A stretch of 64,000 nucleotides of DNA from Halioglobus japonicus (GTDB lineage: Bacteria; Pseudomonadota; Gammaproteobacteria; Pseudomonadales; Halieaceae): the NCBI RefSeq assembly GCF_001983995.1, contig NZ_CP019450.1, forward strand, positions 2,852,001-2,916,000, given 5' to 3'. Below are positions 9,916-19,066 of this stretch, piece by piece. Positions within the stretch are counted from its first letter, which is position 1. The number at the start of each line of letters is the position of its first letter. The translations under genes and the position numbers were made by a program. The notes beneath the pieces are model-generated. The model did no database searches. It was not told the DNA's origin and worked only from the letters and a program-made list of their open reading frames with translations.

Positions 9916-10080
9916 TTATCCGGCAACAGGGACTGAATCCCACAAAAAATCGTAAAGTTTTCTTGCACGGCAACATAATTTCCCCGGACCACATATGGCA
10001 GCGAGCGTTTCCGGATGCTTACTAATCTCTCCAAGGATCCACTTCGTATCAAATATAGTGATTCATGGAGGTAACACACT

Positions 10081-10257
10081 GTGTTCGATATATTTCGGCG
10101 CTCCCCCGTCAAGCAACTGAAGAAACAACACGAAATGCTGCTGACCAAGGCCTTTCAGGCACAGCGCAACGGCGATATTCGGCAGTATTCATTGCTTACC
10201 GCCGAAGCGGAGGCCCTGCGTGAAGAAATCGAGGCCATGGAAAAGCAGGCTCACTGA
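10081..10257 (+). CDS. Small DUF6435 (Lacal_2735-like) protein
   Basis: This 58-residue ORF begins with GTG at 10081, preceded by a strong GGAGG box. The protein starts MFDIFRRSPVKQLKK and continues as a charged helical hairpin (AQRNGDI…LTAEAEALREEIEAME), the pattern of the DUF6435 family of tiny cytoplasmic proteins. The function is unknown. It sits 23 bases upstream of the zinc metallopeptidase gene on the same strand, so the two may be co-transcribed. Confidence 0.75.
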   Translation: MFDIFRRSPVKQLKKQHEMLLTKAFQAQRNGDIRQYSLLTAEAEALREEIEAMEKQAH

Positions 10258-10280
10258 GCTATCTGTGGCATAGTTGTCTT

Positions 10281-10970
10281 ATGCTCTGGGTCATAATCTT
10301 CATCATTGCGGCGGCATGCGTCTTCCTTCCCGGCCTCTGGGTGAGACACGTGATGCGCAAATACAGCAGTCCCACAGACCGCTACCGGGAACAAGGCAGC
10401 GGCGCTGAACTCGCGCGGCATCTACTCGACCGCTTCCAACTCGGGCATGTAAAGGTGGAAGAGACGCCCGCCGGCGACCACTACGACCCGACCGACAAGG
10501 CCGTCCGCCTGACGCCCGACAACTTCGACGGCCACTCCCTGACCGCCATTACGATAGCCGCACACGAGGTTGGCCACGCTATCCAGCACGAGCGCGGCGA
10601 ACCGCTCTTTCTGACCCGACAAAAACTCGCGAAAGCGGCTTACGTGGGCGAACGTATAGCTGGCATACTGCTGGTGGCTGCTCCCGCCATCTTTGTGCTC
10701 ACCCGTGTGCCGCAGGCAAGCGCACTGACACTGCTTATCGGCGTATTTTCAATGGCACTGGGCACCCTGGTACATCTGGTCACCCTGCCCGTGGAATTCG
10801 ACGCAAGTTACGGCAAGGCCCTGCCGATCCTGCGGGAGGGCGAGTACCTCCATGATGGAGACCTGGAGCATGCGCAGAGACTTCTGAAGGCCGCCGCGCT
10901 GACATACGTGGCGGGCTCCCTGGCGAGCCTGCTGAACCTCGGCCGATGGATCGCGGTATTTCGCAGATAA
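10281..10970 (+). CDS. Membrane zinc metallopeptidase, YugP family
   Basis: A 229-residue membrane protein. An N-terminal hydrophobic helix (LWVIIFIIAAACVFLPGLWV) is followed by a soluble region with the zinc-protease motif HEVGHAIQH near residue 95. Further hydrophobic helices come after it (GILLVAAPAIFVL; LTLLIGVFSMALGTLVHLVTLP), with EFDASYGKALP-type residues near the end as in YugP/Zn_peptidase_2 proteins. The likely role is a membrane-embedded peptidase of unknown substrate. The length fits the family. It follows the DUF6435 gene closely, and an AT-richer, gene-poor stretch begins just after its stop. Confidence 0.88.
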   Translation: MLWVIIFIIAAACVFLPGLWVRHVMRKYSSPTDRYREQGSGAELARHLLDRFQLGHVKVEETPAGDHYDPTDKAVRLTPDNFDGHSLTAITIAAHEVGHAIQHERGEPLFLTRQKLAKAAYVGERIAGILLVAAPAIFVLTRVPQASALTLLIGVFSMALGTLVHLVTLPVEFDASYGKALPILREGEYLHDGDLEHAQRLLKAAALTYVAGSLASLLNLGRWIAVFRR

Positions 10971-11483
10971 AGCACAAATGTCCCTTCACACGGTTTCCCG
11001 TCACCTGTAATCGAAGCTGTAAAATACTGATAAGAATAAGCCCGGTAGCTTTGAGTAGCAAAGATCACGGAGACGATCAGCGCAGGCCTCTCCATCGTCG
11101 ACCTGCTTGCGCAATGAATCTCTTACTGGTCGCTACCGTTGCTACTAGAGCTATTGACTATGGTAACAGCCTTCTCGACCGGTACTCGTTGAGTTACCTA
11201 TGCAATAATATTCACGCTGGCAATGACCAGGTTCTGGTCGCACTAGCATATGATTCCTGGATATATTCACTTCTCCTGAAGAGGGGGTCGCTCATGCATC
11301 CCAATCTCATTCCGCATCAACATCGATACCATCTCTAGGGCAGCCTTATAGGTCATCTAGACATCCCCCATAGGCTTGGCACAGCCTGCGCGGCTCTGCA
11401 TGCGCGAACCGATAAAGTCAGCATATGCACGAGCGCCCTTGACCCAAGCAGCTATGGACAGCGCTAATGGCACAAATGCTGCG
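10971..11483. other. Intergenic stretch without recognisable genes
   Basis: About 500 bases with noticeably lower GC than the flanking genes. I checked short frames on both strands. One open frame (10946-11338 +) has no family-like features and I do not call it. The stretch may be the edge of a transferred or degraded segment. Confidence 0.4.
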
Positions 11484-11514
11484 TTTACCCAACAAGCTAG
11501 AGTGCGGCTATAAT
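11484..11514 (+). promoter_or_regulatory. Candidate sigma-70 promoter of the TAXI gene
   Basis: A perfect TATAAT (11509-11514) lies 26 bases before the TTG start. The best -35 is TTTACC (11484-11489), with a rather long 19-base spacer. The -10 is convincing and the -35 weak. Confidence 0.35.
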
Positions 11515-11540
11515 CCAAAGAGACTAAGTGTTCGAGGGCA

Positions 11541-12841
11541 TTGCTATTGGTTTACAGAATCAGGGCATTATTCATCATCGTGGCCGTCATCATAACTCTT
11601 ACGAGCCTCTATTGGAGTTTTCGGTTGCTCAGCCCTACGCCTCCAAAACTACTGACTATGGCGACGGGACCTGCGGGCAGCGCCTACGAAAAATTGGGAG
11701 AGCTGTATAAGGAGACTCTCGCAGAACATGGCGTAAAGGTTGAACTGATAAGTAGTCGAGGTGCCATTGAAAATCTAGAGATATTGAAAAATGGACAAGC
11801 GGATGTAGGTTTCGCCACTCTAGGATCTCCCGAAAGTGAGGGCGCTGAAGAACTGCGCTCACTTGGAGCTATGTTTTTCGAGCCCCTGTGGGTTTTTAGC
11901 AATAACTCGGAACTTGATGCCGGCAACGTAGAGAAGATACGTGATCTTCGGATTTCAATCGGACCACCGAAAAGCAGATCGAACTCTGCTGCTAGGACAC
12001 TGCTGTCTCTAAACGGTGTTGATCCGAAGACGGTGGAAATTTCTGAATATGAACCGGCACACGCTGCGGCGCTACTAAAGTCCTCCGACATCGACGCCCA
12101 ATTTGTTGTCAGTAACGCTATTTCACCTGTTATAAGTGAGCTACTTCGAGCGGATGGCATATCGCTTATAGATTTCGAGCGCGCCGATGCCTATATGGCG
12201 CTCTATCCGGAACTAACAAAGCTTGTCGTCCCTGCAGGCGTTGGCAGCTTCGCCCTTAACCTGCCCCCCGAGATACGAGAGTCCTCGCGTTCACGGCGAT
12301 CCTTGCAGTACAGGAAGGGCTACACCCGATCACACAAAGCCTGTTCCTTGAGGCGGCGGAACGGATTCACGGCGACCCAGAACTTTTTTATCGGGCGGGT
12401 GAATTCCCTCAAGCCCGAGATCAACTCATTCTGCTGAGCGACAGTGCAAAAGCCTATTACGCCGATGGTCGACCCCTCTTACTTAGGCTACTGCCCTACC
12501 CCGTTGCCGTGCTTGTGATGCAGTTATTGACTGCGGCAATACCATTGATCGGGCTCGTATACCCTATGTTGAAAGCTATGCCATCTGCGTTTCACTGGTT
12601 GATGCGCCTTCAGTTTCACCGCGTATATACAGAGTTAAGGGCTATCGATCGAGGCATAAATGATGCTAGCGATGACATACTAGAAAGCAATCAGCAACGG
12701 CTGGAGAGTCTACAGCACAGAGTAACAACGCTGCGTGTTCCCGTTACGTACGCAACTAAAGTATATGCATTGAAGTCACATATAGGCGGAGTTCTGCAAA
12801 GAGTGGTAGATACAAGACAAAAGCGTGCCGACACACCTTGA
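11541..12841 (+). CDS. TAXI-family TRAP solute-binding protein with two membrane anchors, frameshifted
   Basis: Two frames join into a 433-residue protein. It has an N-terminal transmembrane helix (RALFIIVAVIITLTSLYW), then a TAXI binding domain with LTMATGPAGSAYEKLGE at its start and NLEILKNGQADVGFATLGSP further on. A C-terminal hydrophobic segment (PYPVAVLVMQLLTAAIPLIG) precedes a helical tail. The frame changes at a run of six C at 12264-12269; a seventh C gives LPPRDTRVLAFTAIL and reads through to 12841. No TRAP permease genes adjoin it, so it is an orphan, membrane-tethered binding protein whose ligand is unknown. Start TTG 11541 has a GAGGG box. Confidence 0.8.
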
Positions 12842-13396
12842 TCTAGTTTGAGTGGTTTTGCCAGGGGCAACTGGGGAAATCGTATCTACCGCTGTCTATC
12901 ACAGGCAAAATCGTCTCGTTAGGCATTAAGACTATATCTATAATAAAAATACCACCTTAGTATGGCAGCGCTACCTGACTGCGCGATGAATGTGGTGGAG
13001 GGATATATTTGATCTCATTCCCAAACGCAGAAAGCTCACTTTAGACACGTTAGCAATACTGATTCACTGCATGGTTTACTATCCGCTTAAAATGCTTCCA
13101 GCTAAACAGCATCACCCAGTCTCTCCCAGTCGTATGCACTAAGCGTTGCAGAACGCGAAAATCCTCACAATTCCTTATTCTAGTGTAAGTCAGTGCAACG
13201 CTCAGCCTATCTAATTACCCTCTATCACTAGCCGTAGACGCAAAACAGGCGTTTGGTGCAAATCTTGCCTATACTTTTTTTAACCACAGGCACTCACCAG
13301 TACGAACAGATCGGATAGAAAGCAAACTGACGCGGTAATGGTCTATTCAAACTGACAAGTGCACGATTGTAAGAAATAGTCTCGAGGCATTCTCAG
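12842..13396. other. AT-rich intergenic stretch
   Basis: No gene is supported. The sequence is rich in A/T runs and stops on both strands. It must hold the promoter of the next gene, but I could not pick a convincing -35/-10 pair. No repeats stand out. Confidence 0.4.
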
Positions 13397-14383
13397 ATGC
13401 GATTAACTCAACTCATTGCCACAAGTCTGCTGTTAATAATGTTTACATCAGACTATACCGTCGCCGACGATACGACCATCGAGCAAACCGACGCTGTAGA
13501 TGCGCTGGTGGGCTGGGACGCGGCAGAACCCGATGAAGGTAGCGATAGCCTCGATGAGAGAAGGGCGAAGCTGGATAATCGCGCACAGGAACTCGCTTAC
13601 TGGCTTGATGGATTTTTTGGTGATCCGCAGTATGACCTCGACAAGCCAGAATCGGTTGTCAGATTAATAGCAATCACCGACTGGGATGAGGAAGACGGTA
13701 CCGAGTTCAAATTTCGAGTACGCGGTAAGGTCCAACTGCCGAACATATCAAAGAAGCTGAACCTGGTTTTTCGGGGTGAGGAATCAGACGATGACGAGGA
13801 GCTAGAACGCTACGACGACTCGGTCGCACTTGAATACAAACTCAATGAGGGCACACGGTCGAAGTTCGATGCAACCATAGGATACTCATCGCGCGGTGTG
13901 CGCCCCGGAGTCAGGTACAGAAACGAGGGGCCATTTACTCGTAACTCAAGCTATCGATGGGTACAGCAATTGCAATACACCAATAAAGACGGCTTCTATA
14001 CAACCACTCGGATTGATTTCAATCGCTCTTTCGGAGAGAACTATGGCATTCGTTGGGATAACCGCGGCATCTACGGTGAAGAGACAGAGGGCATTGAATG
14101 GCGTTCAAAATTGTCCCTTCGCCAAAGGTTGGGGGTAGATACAGATAGGCCCACTGCTTTGAGCTACTTTGCCGCGGTCAACGGTGTAACCCAGGACGAA
14201 GACTTCACAAAGAATTACCGACTAGGGGTAAGGTTCCGCAGGCAGTTCTACAAAGACTATCTTTTCCTGGAGCTAGAGCCAGCTTATAACTGGCGTCGCA
14301 AAGAATACGAAGACAACCGCGACACAGTTTTTTCCATCAACATCAAACTCGAGATGGCTCTAGGAAAAGACCTGACAGACTGA
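13397..14383 (+). CDS. Secreted protein of unknown function, predicted outer-membrane beta-barrel
   Basis: A 328-residue protein with a signal peptide (MRLTQLIATSLLLIMF… to VADD). An acidic, helical N-terminal region of about 70 residues (LDERRAKLDNRAQELAYWLDGFFGDP) follows. The remainder alternates polar and aromatic residues in strand-length segments (KFRVRGKVQL, FDATIGYSSRG, GVRYRNEG, YTTTRIDFNRS, YRLGVRFRRQF, FLELEPAYNWRR), the pattern of a transmembrane beta-barrel. It ends in a strand-like KLEMALGK. I recognise no named family. It is probably an outer-membrane protein. The gene is intact and monocistronic. Confidence 0.65.
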   Translation: MRLTQLIATSLLLIMFTSDYTVADDTTIEQTDAVDALVGWDAAEPDEGSDSLDERRAKLDNRAQELAYWLDGFFGDPQYDLDKPESVVRLIAITDWDEEDGTEFKFRVRGKVQLPNISKKLNLVFRGEESDDDEELERYDDSVALEYKLNEGTRSKFDATIGYSSRGVRPGVRYRNEGPFTRNSSYRWVQQLQYTNKDGFYTTTRIDFNRSFGENYGIRWDNRGIYGEETEGIEWRSKLSLRQRLGVDTDRPTALSYFAAVNGVTQDEDFTKNYRLGVRFRRQFYKDYLFLELEPAYNWRRKEYEDNRDTVFSINIKLEMALGKDLTD

Positions 14384-14814
14384 TGACACACGTCAATGGC
14401 GTCCTTTCTGGCTTCGCTTGTCTCGGGAACCATCCTCGACTGCTGTGGTTTAAGATTGGGGCTTAAAGTTGTCTCTAAGCGCTCAAAACAACAAGAAGCA
14501 TAGAGTATGCTTCTTTGCTTCGACTAGTAACTGTTTTTCACCTGAAAGGTAAGCAACACTACTTCTAGGCTATAAAATAGATGAAGAAGGAGCATGCTTT
14601 CACTATGCATTAGCAATTTGAATGTAGGTGTTAAGACTCATTGACTCGGAACACGCTTACACTTCTTCATTCTAGGCCAAATTGATTCTTTTGCAGGCCC
14701 CGCCCATAAAACTGCTGCGCCGGTCATTCGTCGACCGAAGACATCAAGCGCACGATAAGCGGTGATCCCAGGTAATTCTGTAACGACCATCTATTTTTGC
14801 AGGAGCAAACCGGA
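14384..14814. other. Intergenic stretch with one hairpin
   Basis: Apart from the terminator-like hairpin at 14493-14516 I see no gene. The last bases include an AGGAG box serving the short ORF at 14815. Confidence 0.4.
14493..14516 (+). terminator. Terminator-like hairpin after the beta-barrel gene
   Basis: A ten-base perfect stem (AAGAAGCATA / TATGCTTCTT) with a three-base GAG loop; the T-rich end of the stem serves as a weak U-tract. It lies about 110 bases after the stop of the beta-barrel gene. Confidence 0.45.
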
Positions 14815-14904
14815 ATGAGTACCATACATGTAGATCCTAGTCCCGCTTCGATGCTGAACGGCCACTACATCATTCTAAAAACTATAAGTGCCACCTATGA
14901 CTGA
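14815..14904 (+). CDS. Short 29-residue ORF, possible leader coupled to the membrane gene
   Basis: ATG 14815 is preceded by AGGAG at good spacing. The ORF reads MSTIHVDPSPASM… and ends with TGA at 14902-14904, overlapping the ATG (14897) of the membrane protein, which has no ribosome-binding site of its own. This arrangement suggests translational coupling. Alternatively it is the true N terminus of the membrane protein separated by an indel. No similarity is recognised. Confidence 0.35.
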   Translation: MSTIHVDPSPASMLNGHYIILKTISATYD

Positions 14905-15573
14905 AGAACATCTGCGAGTAATTATCGTCGTCTATACCAGCGCCTTGCTTCCCCTTGTAATAGTGCCCTTGCTTCACTGGCGCAAGAAGATCCCCTCTTG
15001 GTCACTTCGGGTTTATCTCGTCAGTTTCCTATTCTGCGCGCTCGGCTGGGAACTATGGTTTACTTTCGGCTTGCTAGATGGTGACCCTGTCAATGTACGT
15101 CGCGCCACTACCCTGAATGAATGGATACCCGAGCACATCAACTGGGCCATGAATTCGCTGGCAGACGCCGGCAGTATTGCACTGGTGGCCCTTTGGCTAG
15201 CCTGGTCCCTCACCGGCAAAAACAGCGATATTTTTCGCCACTGGCACTGGCCTGCCTTTGCCATAATGATGGCGTATTGTTTAGGGCAAAATATTATCGT
15301 GGAGATGTACCTTTATCACGACCAACTGGCGATTGGAAAACGTCTTTCATGGGCACCATTGGCACCCACTGGTCCATGGTACAACCCAACGCTATTCGAG
15401 TTTCGTGGCCGAACAATTACCTTGCAGGGGCAGGTCCCCTGGCTTCTGATGACCCCATTCTGTACTGGCTCACCATCTTGCTGGCAAACAGCCAACAAAA
15501 AATGCCCCAAAACCCGGAGTCCGGTAATAGCGACGAGACCCTGAAGCCGTCCTTAGCGCGTGAAACCGTTTAG
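14897..15573 (+). CDS. Multi-pass membrane protein of unknown function, one-base frameshift
   Basis: The repaired protein has about 225 residues and five predicted membrane helices (VIIVVYTSALLPLVIVPLL; VYLVSFLFCALGWELWFTFG; a LADAGSIALVALWLAW helix; AFAIMMAYCLGQNIIVEMYL; and a last helix in the second frame, PILYWLTILLAN). The frame breaks at the four-C run 15453-15456: a fifth C turns TPFCTG into TPILYW and the frame continues to 15573. As read without repair it would end at 15544 with an unlikely tail. No family is recognised. It lies in the AT-richer segment, convergent with a remnant on the other strand. Confidence 0.6.
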
Positions 15574-15735
15574 ATAACCGGGCGACTGTTTTTTAGTTGC
15601 GTACTGAAACCGGTATAAGTCGCCATGGGTGCTGAGACTGCTCACCCAGTCAGTTTTGTAGGTTCGGTAAAAGCGAGCCCAGTCTGCAAAGGCAAAATCG
15701 CGGGCAAAACTATAGCTATCGGCTAAATTTAGCCC
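15553..15735 (-). pseudogene. C-terminal remnant of an unidentified protein
   Basis: The minus strand holds about 60 uninterrupted codons of natural-looking protein (NLADSYSFARDFAFADW…RFYRTYKTDWVSS…YRFQYATKK…) ending in TAA at 15553-15555. The frame is closed upstream by a stop at 15736-15738, and no start codon fits. The composition (paired aromatics, no low-complexity sequence) looks like real coding sequence. I do not recognise the family. It overlaps the 3' end of the membrane gene. Confidence 0.35.
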
Positions 15736-15921
15736 TTATCGCATGAACCACGCCTAACGCCCCCATTGGCGGAAAGCAGCTGGCTGCGAGTCCAGCACAG
15801 CTTCTTGAGCTAATGCACCATGCGCTTACTACATTTCATTCATTACGAATCTTGTAGCTTATTTAGGTGCTTCCTTTGCCTCAACCGTGAGGCTGTGCCA
15901 GAGAGTGCTCTCTAAAGTCTA

Positions 15922-18291
15922 TCACTCCAAAATCTCTACAGTCACAGCCTCAATCGTACCGGTAAACAAGGAATCCCTTGCCGTGGGGAAAACGCTTTGC
16001 GCAACTTGGGTCGATAAATCAACACCCACATCGGTTGTCTCATCAACAGTATACGCATTCATAATAGTGCGCTCGATTCGCTCACGGGCAACTTCTTTGC
16101 CGTTGACTGCCAAAATCGCTGTGCCTCCCTTGCCTCGTCCGTCGCCATCATAATCAAACGTATAGGTGATTGTAGATTCACCTTCGGGAAGTCGTTCGGA
16201 TGACTTCAAAGACGTAATTTGATGCTGAAGAAAGTTGTAAGTAAAAGCAGGATAACCGTCGGTAACATAAAGCGCCCAACCAGAGTGGCTTCCACCCTGC
16301 GCCAAAATAACACCGTTAGCCTCTTCATCTCCCCGAACTCCAACAGCAGCAGTGATCCGGCTGGAGGTGTTCTTGACGTTTAGGAACGTGTCCTCGGCCA
16401 TGCCGATCATACCAGGAAAGACTGTTAATGATTTCCTGCCATCCATTAAATCAATCCGCCCGGCGGTTTTGGCATCCATACGATCCAGTAGTCGCGTATC
16501 GAGTGGTAGAACATGGTTCTCAACGGCCTGCTCCATAAATACCTTAATCATCTCGTTCAACTTTTTCGGCTTATCCTTTGCGAGGTTGTTGCTTAGGGAA
16601 AAGTCATTGCGAAGATCGAAAAGTTCCCAACCCTCCTTGCTTGTGATCGGATAGCGTGACTCGGGATTCCAGGGAGTGGTCTGAATCACCCGAGCAAACC
16701 ACCCTTCATGATAAATTCCGCGATTTCCTACCATCTCGAAATACTGAGTTTTATGACGCTCTTCGGCATCGGCATTATCGAAAGTGTATACGAGGCTAGT
16801 ACCCTGCATCGGAATCTGTTTAACACCGTTGACATACTCCGGTTCGGGGATCCCGGCGACCTCGAGAATCGTTGGCGCTATATCGATAACGTGACTAAAT
16901 TGCGTGCGCTTCTCACCCCGTGCCTTGATCATATTAGGCCAGTGAATAACGGTGCCATTCCGAGTACCCCCGAAGTCCCCAGCTTCCTGCTTTGTCCAGG
17001 CAAAAGGCGCATCAAATGCTACAGCCCACGACGCGGCCATGTGTGGATAACTTGTGATAGTACCCCACTCATCGAGGCGCGAAAGCTGGTATTCAACGGT
17101 CTCTGGATAGCGATTCATCATAGAGTACCAATTGAAGTAACCATCTCGTTCTCCTTCCGCACTGGTTCCGTTGTCTCCCGAGATGTAGATAACCAGTGTG
17201 TCATCAAGAATGCCCATGTCCTCCAACGCATCGACAACCCTGCCGGCCTGATAATCAGTATGCTCTACAAGCCCCGCGAAGAACTCAGCCTGCCTAGCAT
17301 ACAGTCGTCTTTCATCAGCAGTATGACTATCCCAGTCATCAACCTCATCTGGCTTTTGCGCTAAAACAGTGCCCTCAGGAACAATTCCGGCTTCCAGCTG
17401 ACGAGCCAAAGTTTCCTCACGAAGCTTGTCCCACCCTTGATCAAACTTCCCACTGTATTTGTCAGCCCATTTCTTATGTACCATGTGGGGTGCATGAACA
17501 CCCCCGGTTGCAAAATATACAAAGAACGGCTTTTCAGGGGTCATCGTTTTCTGAGCCCGCATCCAGTTGACAGCCTGATCTGCTATGTCCGCATCGAAAT
17601 GGTAATCTGGGTCGCGAATTTTATCTGTGTCGACCAAAGCGAATCCGTCGTGAATGTTTGGACGCAAGAAATTAACTTCAGCGCCAATGAAACCGTAGAA
17701 TTTCTCAAACCCCTGGCGATTAGGCCAATTGTGCTGGGGCCCTGAAACACTAGTATCGGTGAGTGCGGTCTCATGCCATTTGCCGAAAGCTGCTGTGTTG
17801 TAACCGTTCAGGCGCAGTATCTCTGCGACGGGCGCTGTTGTATTGGGAATCTGCCCCGTGTTACCCGGGAACGCTGTCGCGATCTCCTGGACTGAGCCTA
17901 CATTGACCATATGGTGGTTGCGACCAGCTTTTAGCGCGGACCGCGTAGGTGAGCATAACGCCGTAGTATGAAATCGCGTGTAACTTAGTCCGTTTTGAGC
18001 GAGTCGATCCAGCGTGGGCGTGTCGACTGGCCCGCCGAAAGTGCTGGGAACACCGTAACCTACGTCATCGGTAAGTATAACAACGATATTCGGTGCTTTC
18101 TCAGGTGGGGAAATTACCTGTAAGGGCGGCGGCTGAACTTTGTTTGCATCGACTTCTGTTATCGAGGGATAGTCAGGAGCGGCTATAGGGATACTACTTC
18201 GATCCAAAGCCGTCGGTTCAGCAGAAACCGCCTGTGCGAAAACTGAAGTAACGATAACAGCCAGTGCGCGCTTCACGAAATATAGAGTCAT
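15922..18291 (-). CDS. Type I sulfatase (arylsulfatase-like), secreted
   Basis: From ATG 18291, chosen for the upstream GGAGGGAG and the signal peptide that follows (MTLYFVKRALAVIVTSVFAQ…), the protein has 789 residues. The sulfatase core begins PNIVVILTDDVGYG, with metal-binding aspartates. CSPTRSALKAGR around Cys113 is the C-x-P-x-R signature whose cysteine becomes formylglycine. Later metal and substrate residues lie in YISGDNGTSAEG and HAPHMVHKKW. A C-terminal region of about 200 residues is beta-rich. It hydrolyses sulfate esters in the periplasm. The substrate could be a steroid, aryl or polysaccharide sulfate. No formylglycine-generating enzyme is visible in the window. Confidence 0.93.
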   Translation of the reverse strand: MTLYFVKRALAVIVTSVFAQAVSAEPTALDRSSIPIAAPDYPSITEVDANKVQPPPLQVISPPEKAPNIVVILTDDVGYGVPSTFGGPVDTPTLDRLAQNGLSYTRFHTTALCSPTRSALKAGRNHHMVNVGSVQEIATAFPGNTGQIPNTTAPVAEILRLNGYNTAAFGKWHETALTDTSVSGPQHNWPNRQGFEKFYGFIGAEVNFLRPNIHDGFALVDTDKIRDPDYHFDADIADQAVNWMRAQKTMTPEKPFFVYFATGGVHAPHMVHKKWADKYSGKFDQGWDKLREETLARQLEAGIVPEGTVLAQKPDEVDDWDSHTADERRLYARQAEFFAGLVEHTDYQAGRVVDALEDMGILDDTLVIYISGDNGTSAEGERDGYFNWYSMMNRYPETVEYQLSRLDEWGTITSYPHMAASWAVAFDAPFAWTKQEAGDFGGTRNGTVIHWPNMIKARGEKRTQFSHVIDIAPTILEVAGIPEPEYVNGVKQIPMQGTSLVYTFDNADAEERHKTQYFEMVGNRGIYHEGWFARVIQTTPWNPESRYPITSKEGWELFDLRNDFSLSNNLAKDKPKKLNEMIKVFMEQAVENHVLPLDTRLLDRMDAKTAGRIDLMDGRKSLTVFPGMIGMAEDTFLNVKNTSSRITAAVGVRGDEEANGVILAQGGSHSGWALYVTDGYPAFTYNFLQHQITSLKSSERLPEGESTITYTFDYDGDGRGKGGTAILAVNGKEVARERIERTIMNAYTVDETTDVGVDLSTQVAQSVFPTARDSLFTGTIEAVTVEILE

Positions 18292-19066
18292 TTTTCGTAT
18301 GCTCCCTCCAGAAATATGACAAGTCCAAAAAGGTCGGATGATCTCGCCTTCTAGACTCCCTGAAGGGAATTGTAGTAGAAGAAAAAAATATTGCCTGAAG
18401 TTCTTTTTTTCAAAAGCCTCATCTGTGACCACTAGTTTTCACTAGAGATGGAGCGAGCTGTGTTTTCTCCGCACCGCGATCGTCCTTCATAGCCCTACGT
18501 CATGACTAATCGCGTTGACGTACAAATACATTCGAATTCAAGAGGAGATACATTCTAAGGAAACTCGTCACCGCGACGCCTTTTCACCGGGGCACGCGAC
18601 TAGTGCACCACGAATAGGCAAAACAACAACTGGAAGACTATGCTTGGGATAGTACAGACGAGGTCTGTCAGGGTTGTGATGAGCCGCGTCCTCCGCGGCA
18701 ATGGTGTTATGCTCAAAAATTATTGGCATGCATTTCGGCCAATACACTTGGTCGCGCTGAGAGACCGACTTACCAATAAAAATCCCAGGCATGCACTTCA
18801 CTGTCGTGCACCCTGCTGAACTGTACTGGGTAACCAGGGCTTAATAGACCTCTGACTAGGCCATGGAACGCTGATGGGTAGAGTAACTTACACGCCACGA
18901 CGTGATTTAAATACAAGATAGACTGCTATCTGATGCTTTGACGCGGGCAGTATCTGGATTGCTGCACAGATTACACGAACGAACTTCAGCTGTGCGCAAG
19001 CATGCTATTTGATACGTTTCCTGCTCGCACACACCACGCGAGAATGTGGATTAGTCTGGGCCCTAT
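18292..19066. other. Intergenic stretch between two minus-strand genes
   Basis: About 775 bases, AT-rich, holding the sulfatase upstream region (a GGAGGGAG box just before its ATG). A 77-codon minus-strand ORF at 18568-18801 has no ribosome-binding site and no family character, and I do not call it. Nothing else is seen. Confidence 0.4.

Noticed and set aside
10946..11338. 130-residue plus-strand ORF after the peptidase gene
   Set aside because: Starts inside the peptidase gene, irregular composition and no family-like motif.
12264..12269. Phase-variable poly-C switch in the TAXI gene
   Set aside because: Only six C, and the same one-base loss occurs in ordinary genes with shorter runs, so error is more likely; kept only as a remark.
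18568..18801. 77-residue minus-strand ORF
   Set aside because: No ribosome-binding site, no recognisable domain, composition like the surrounding non-coding DNA.
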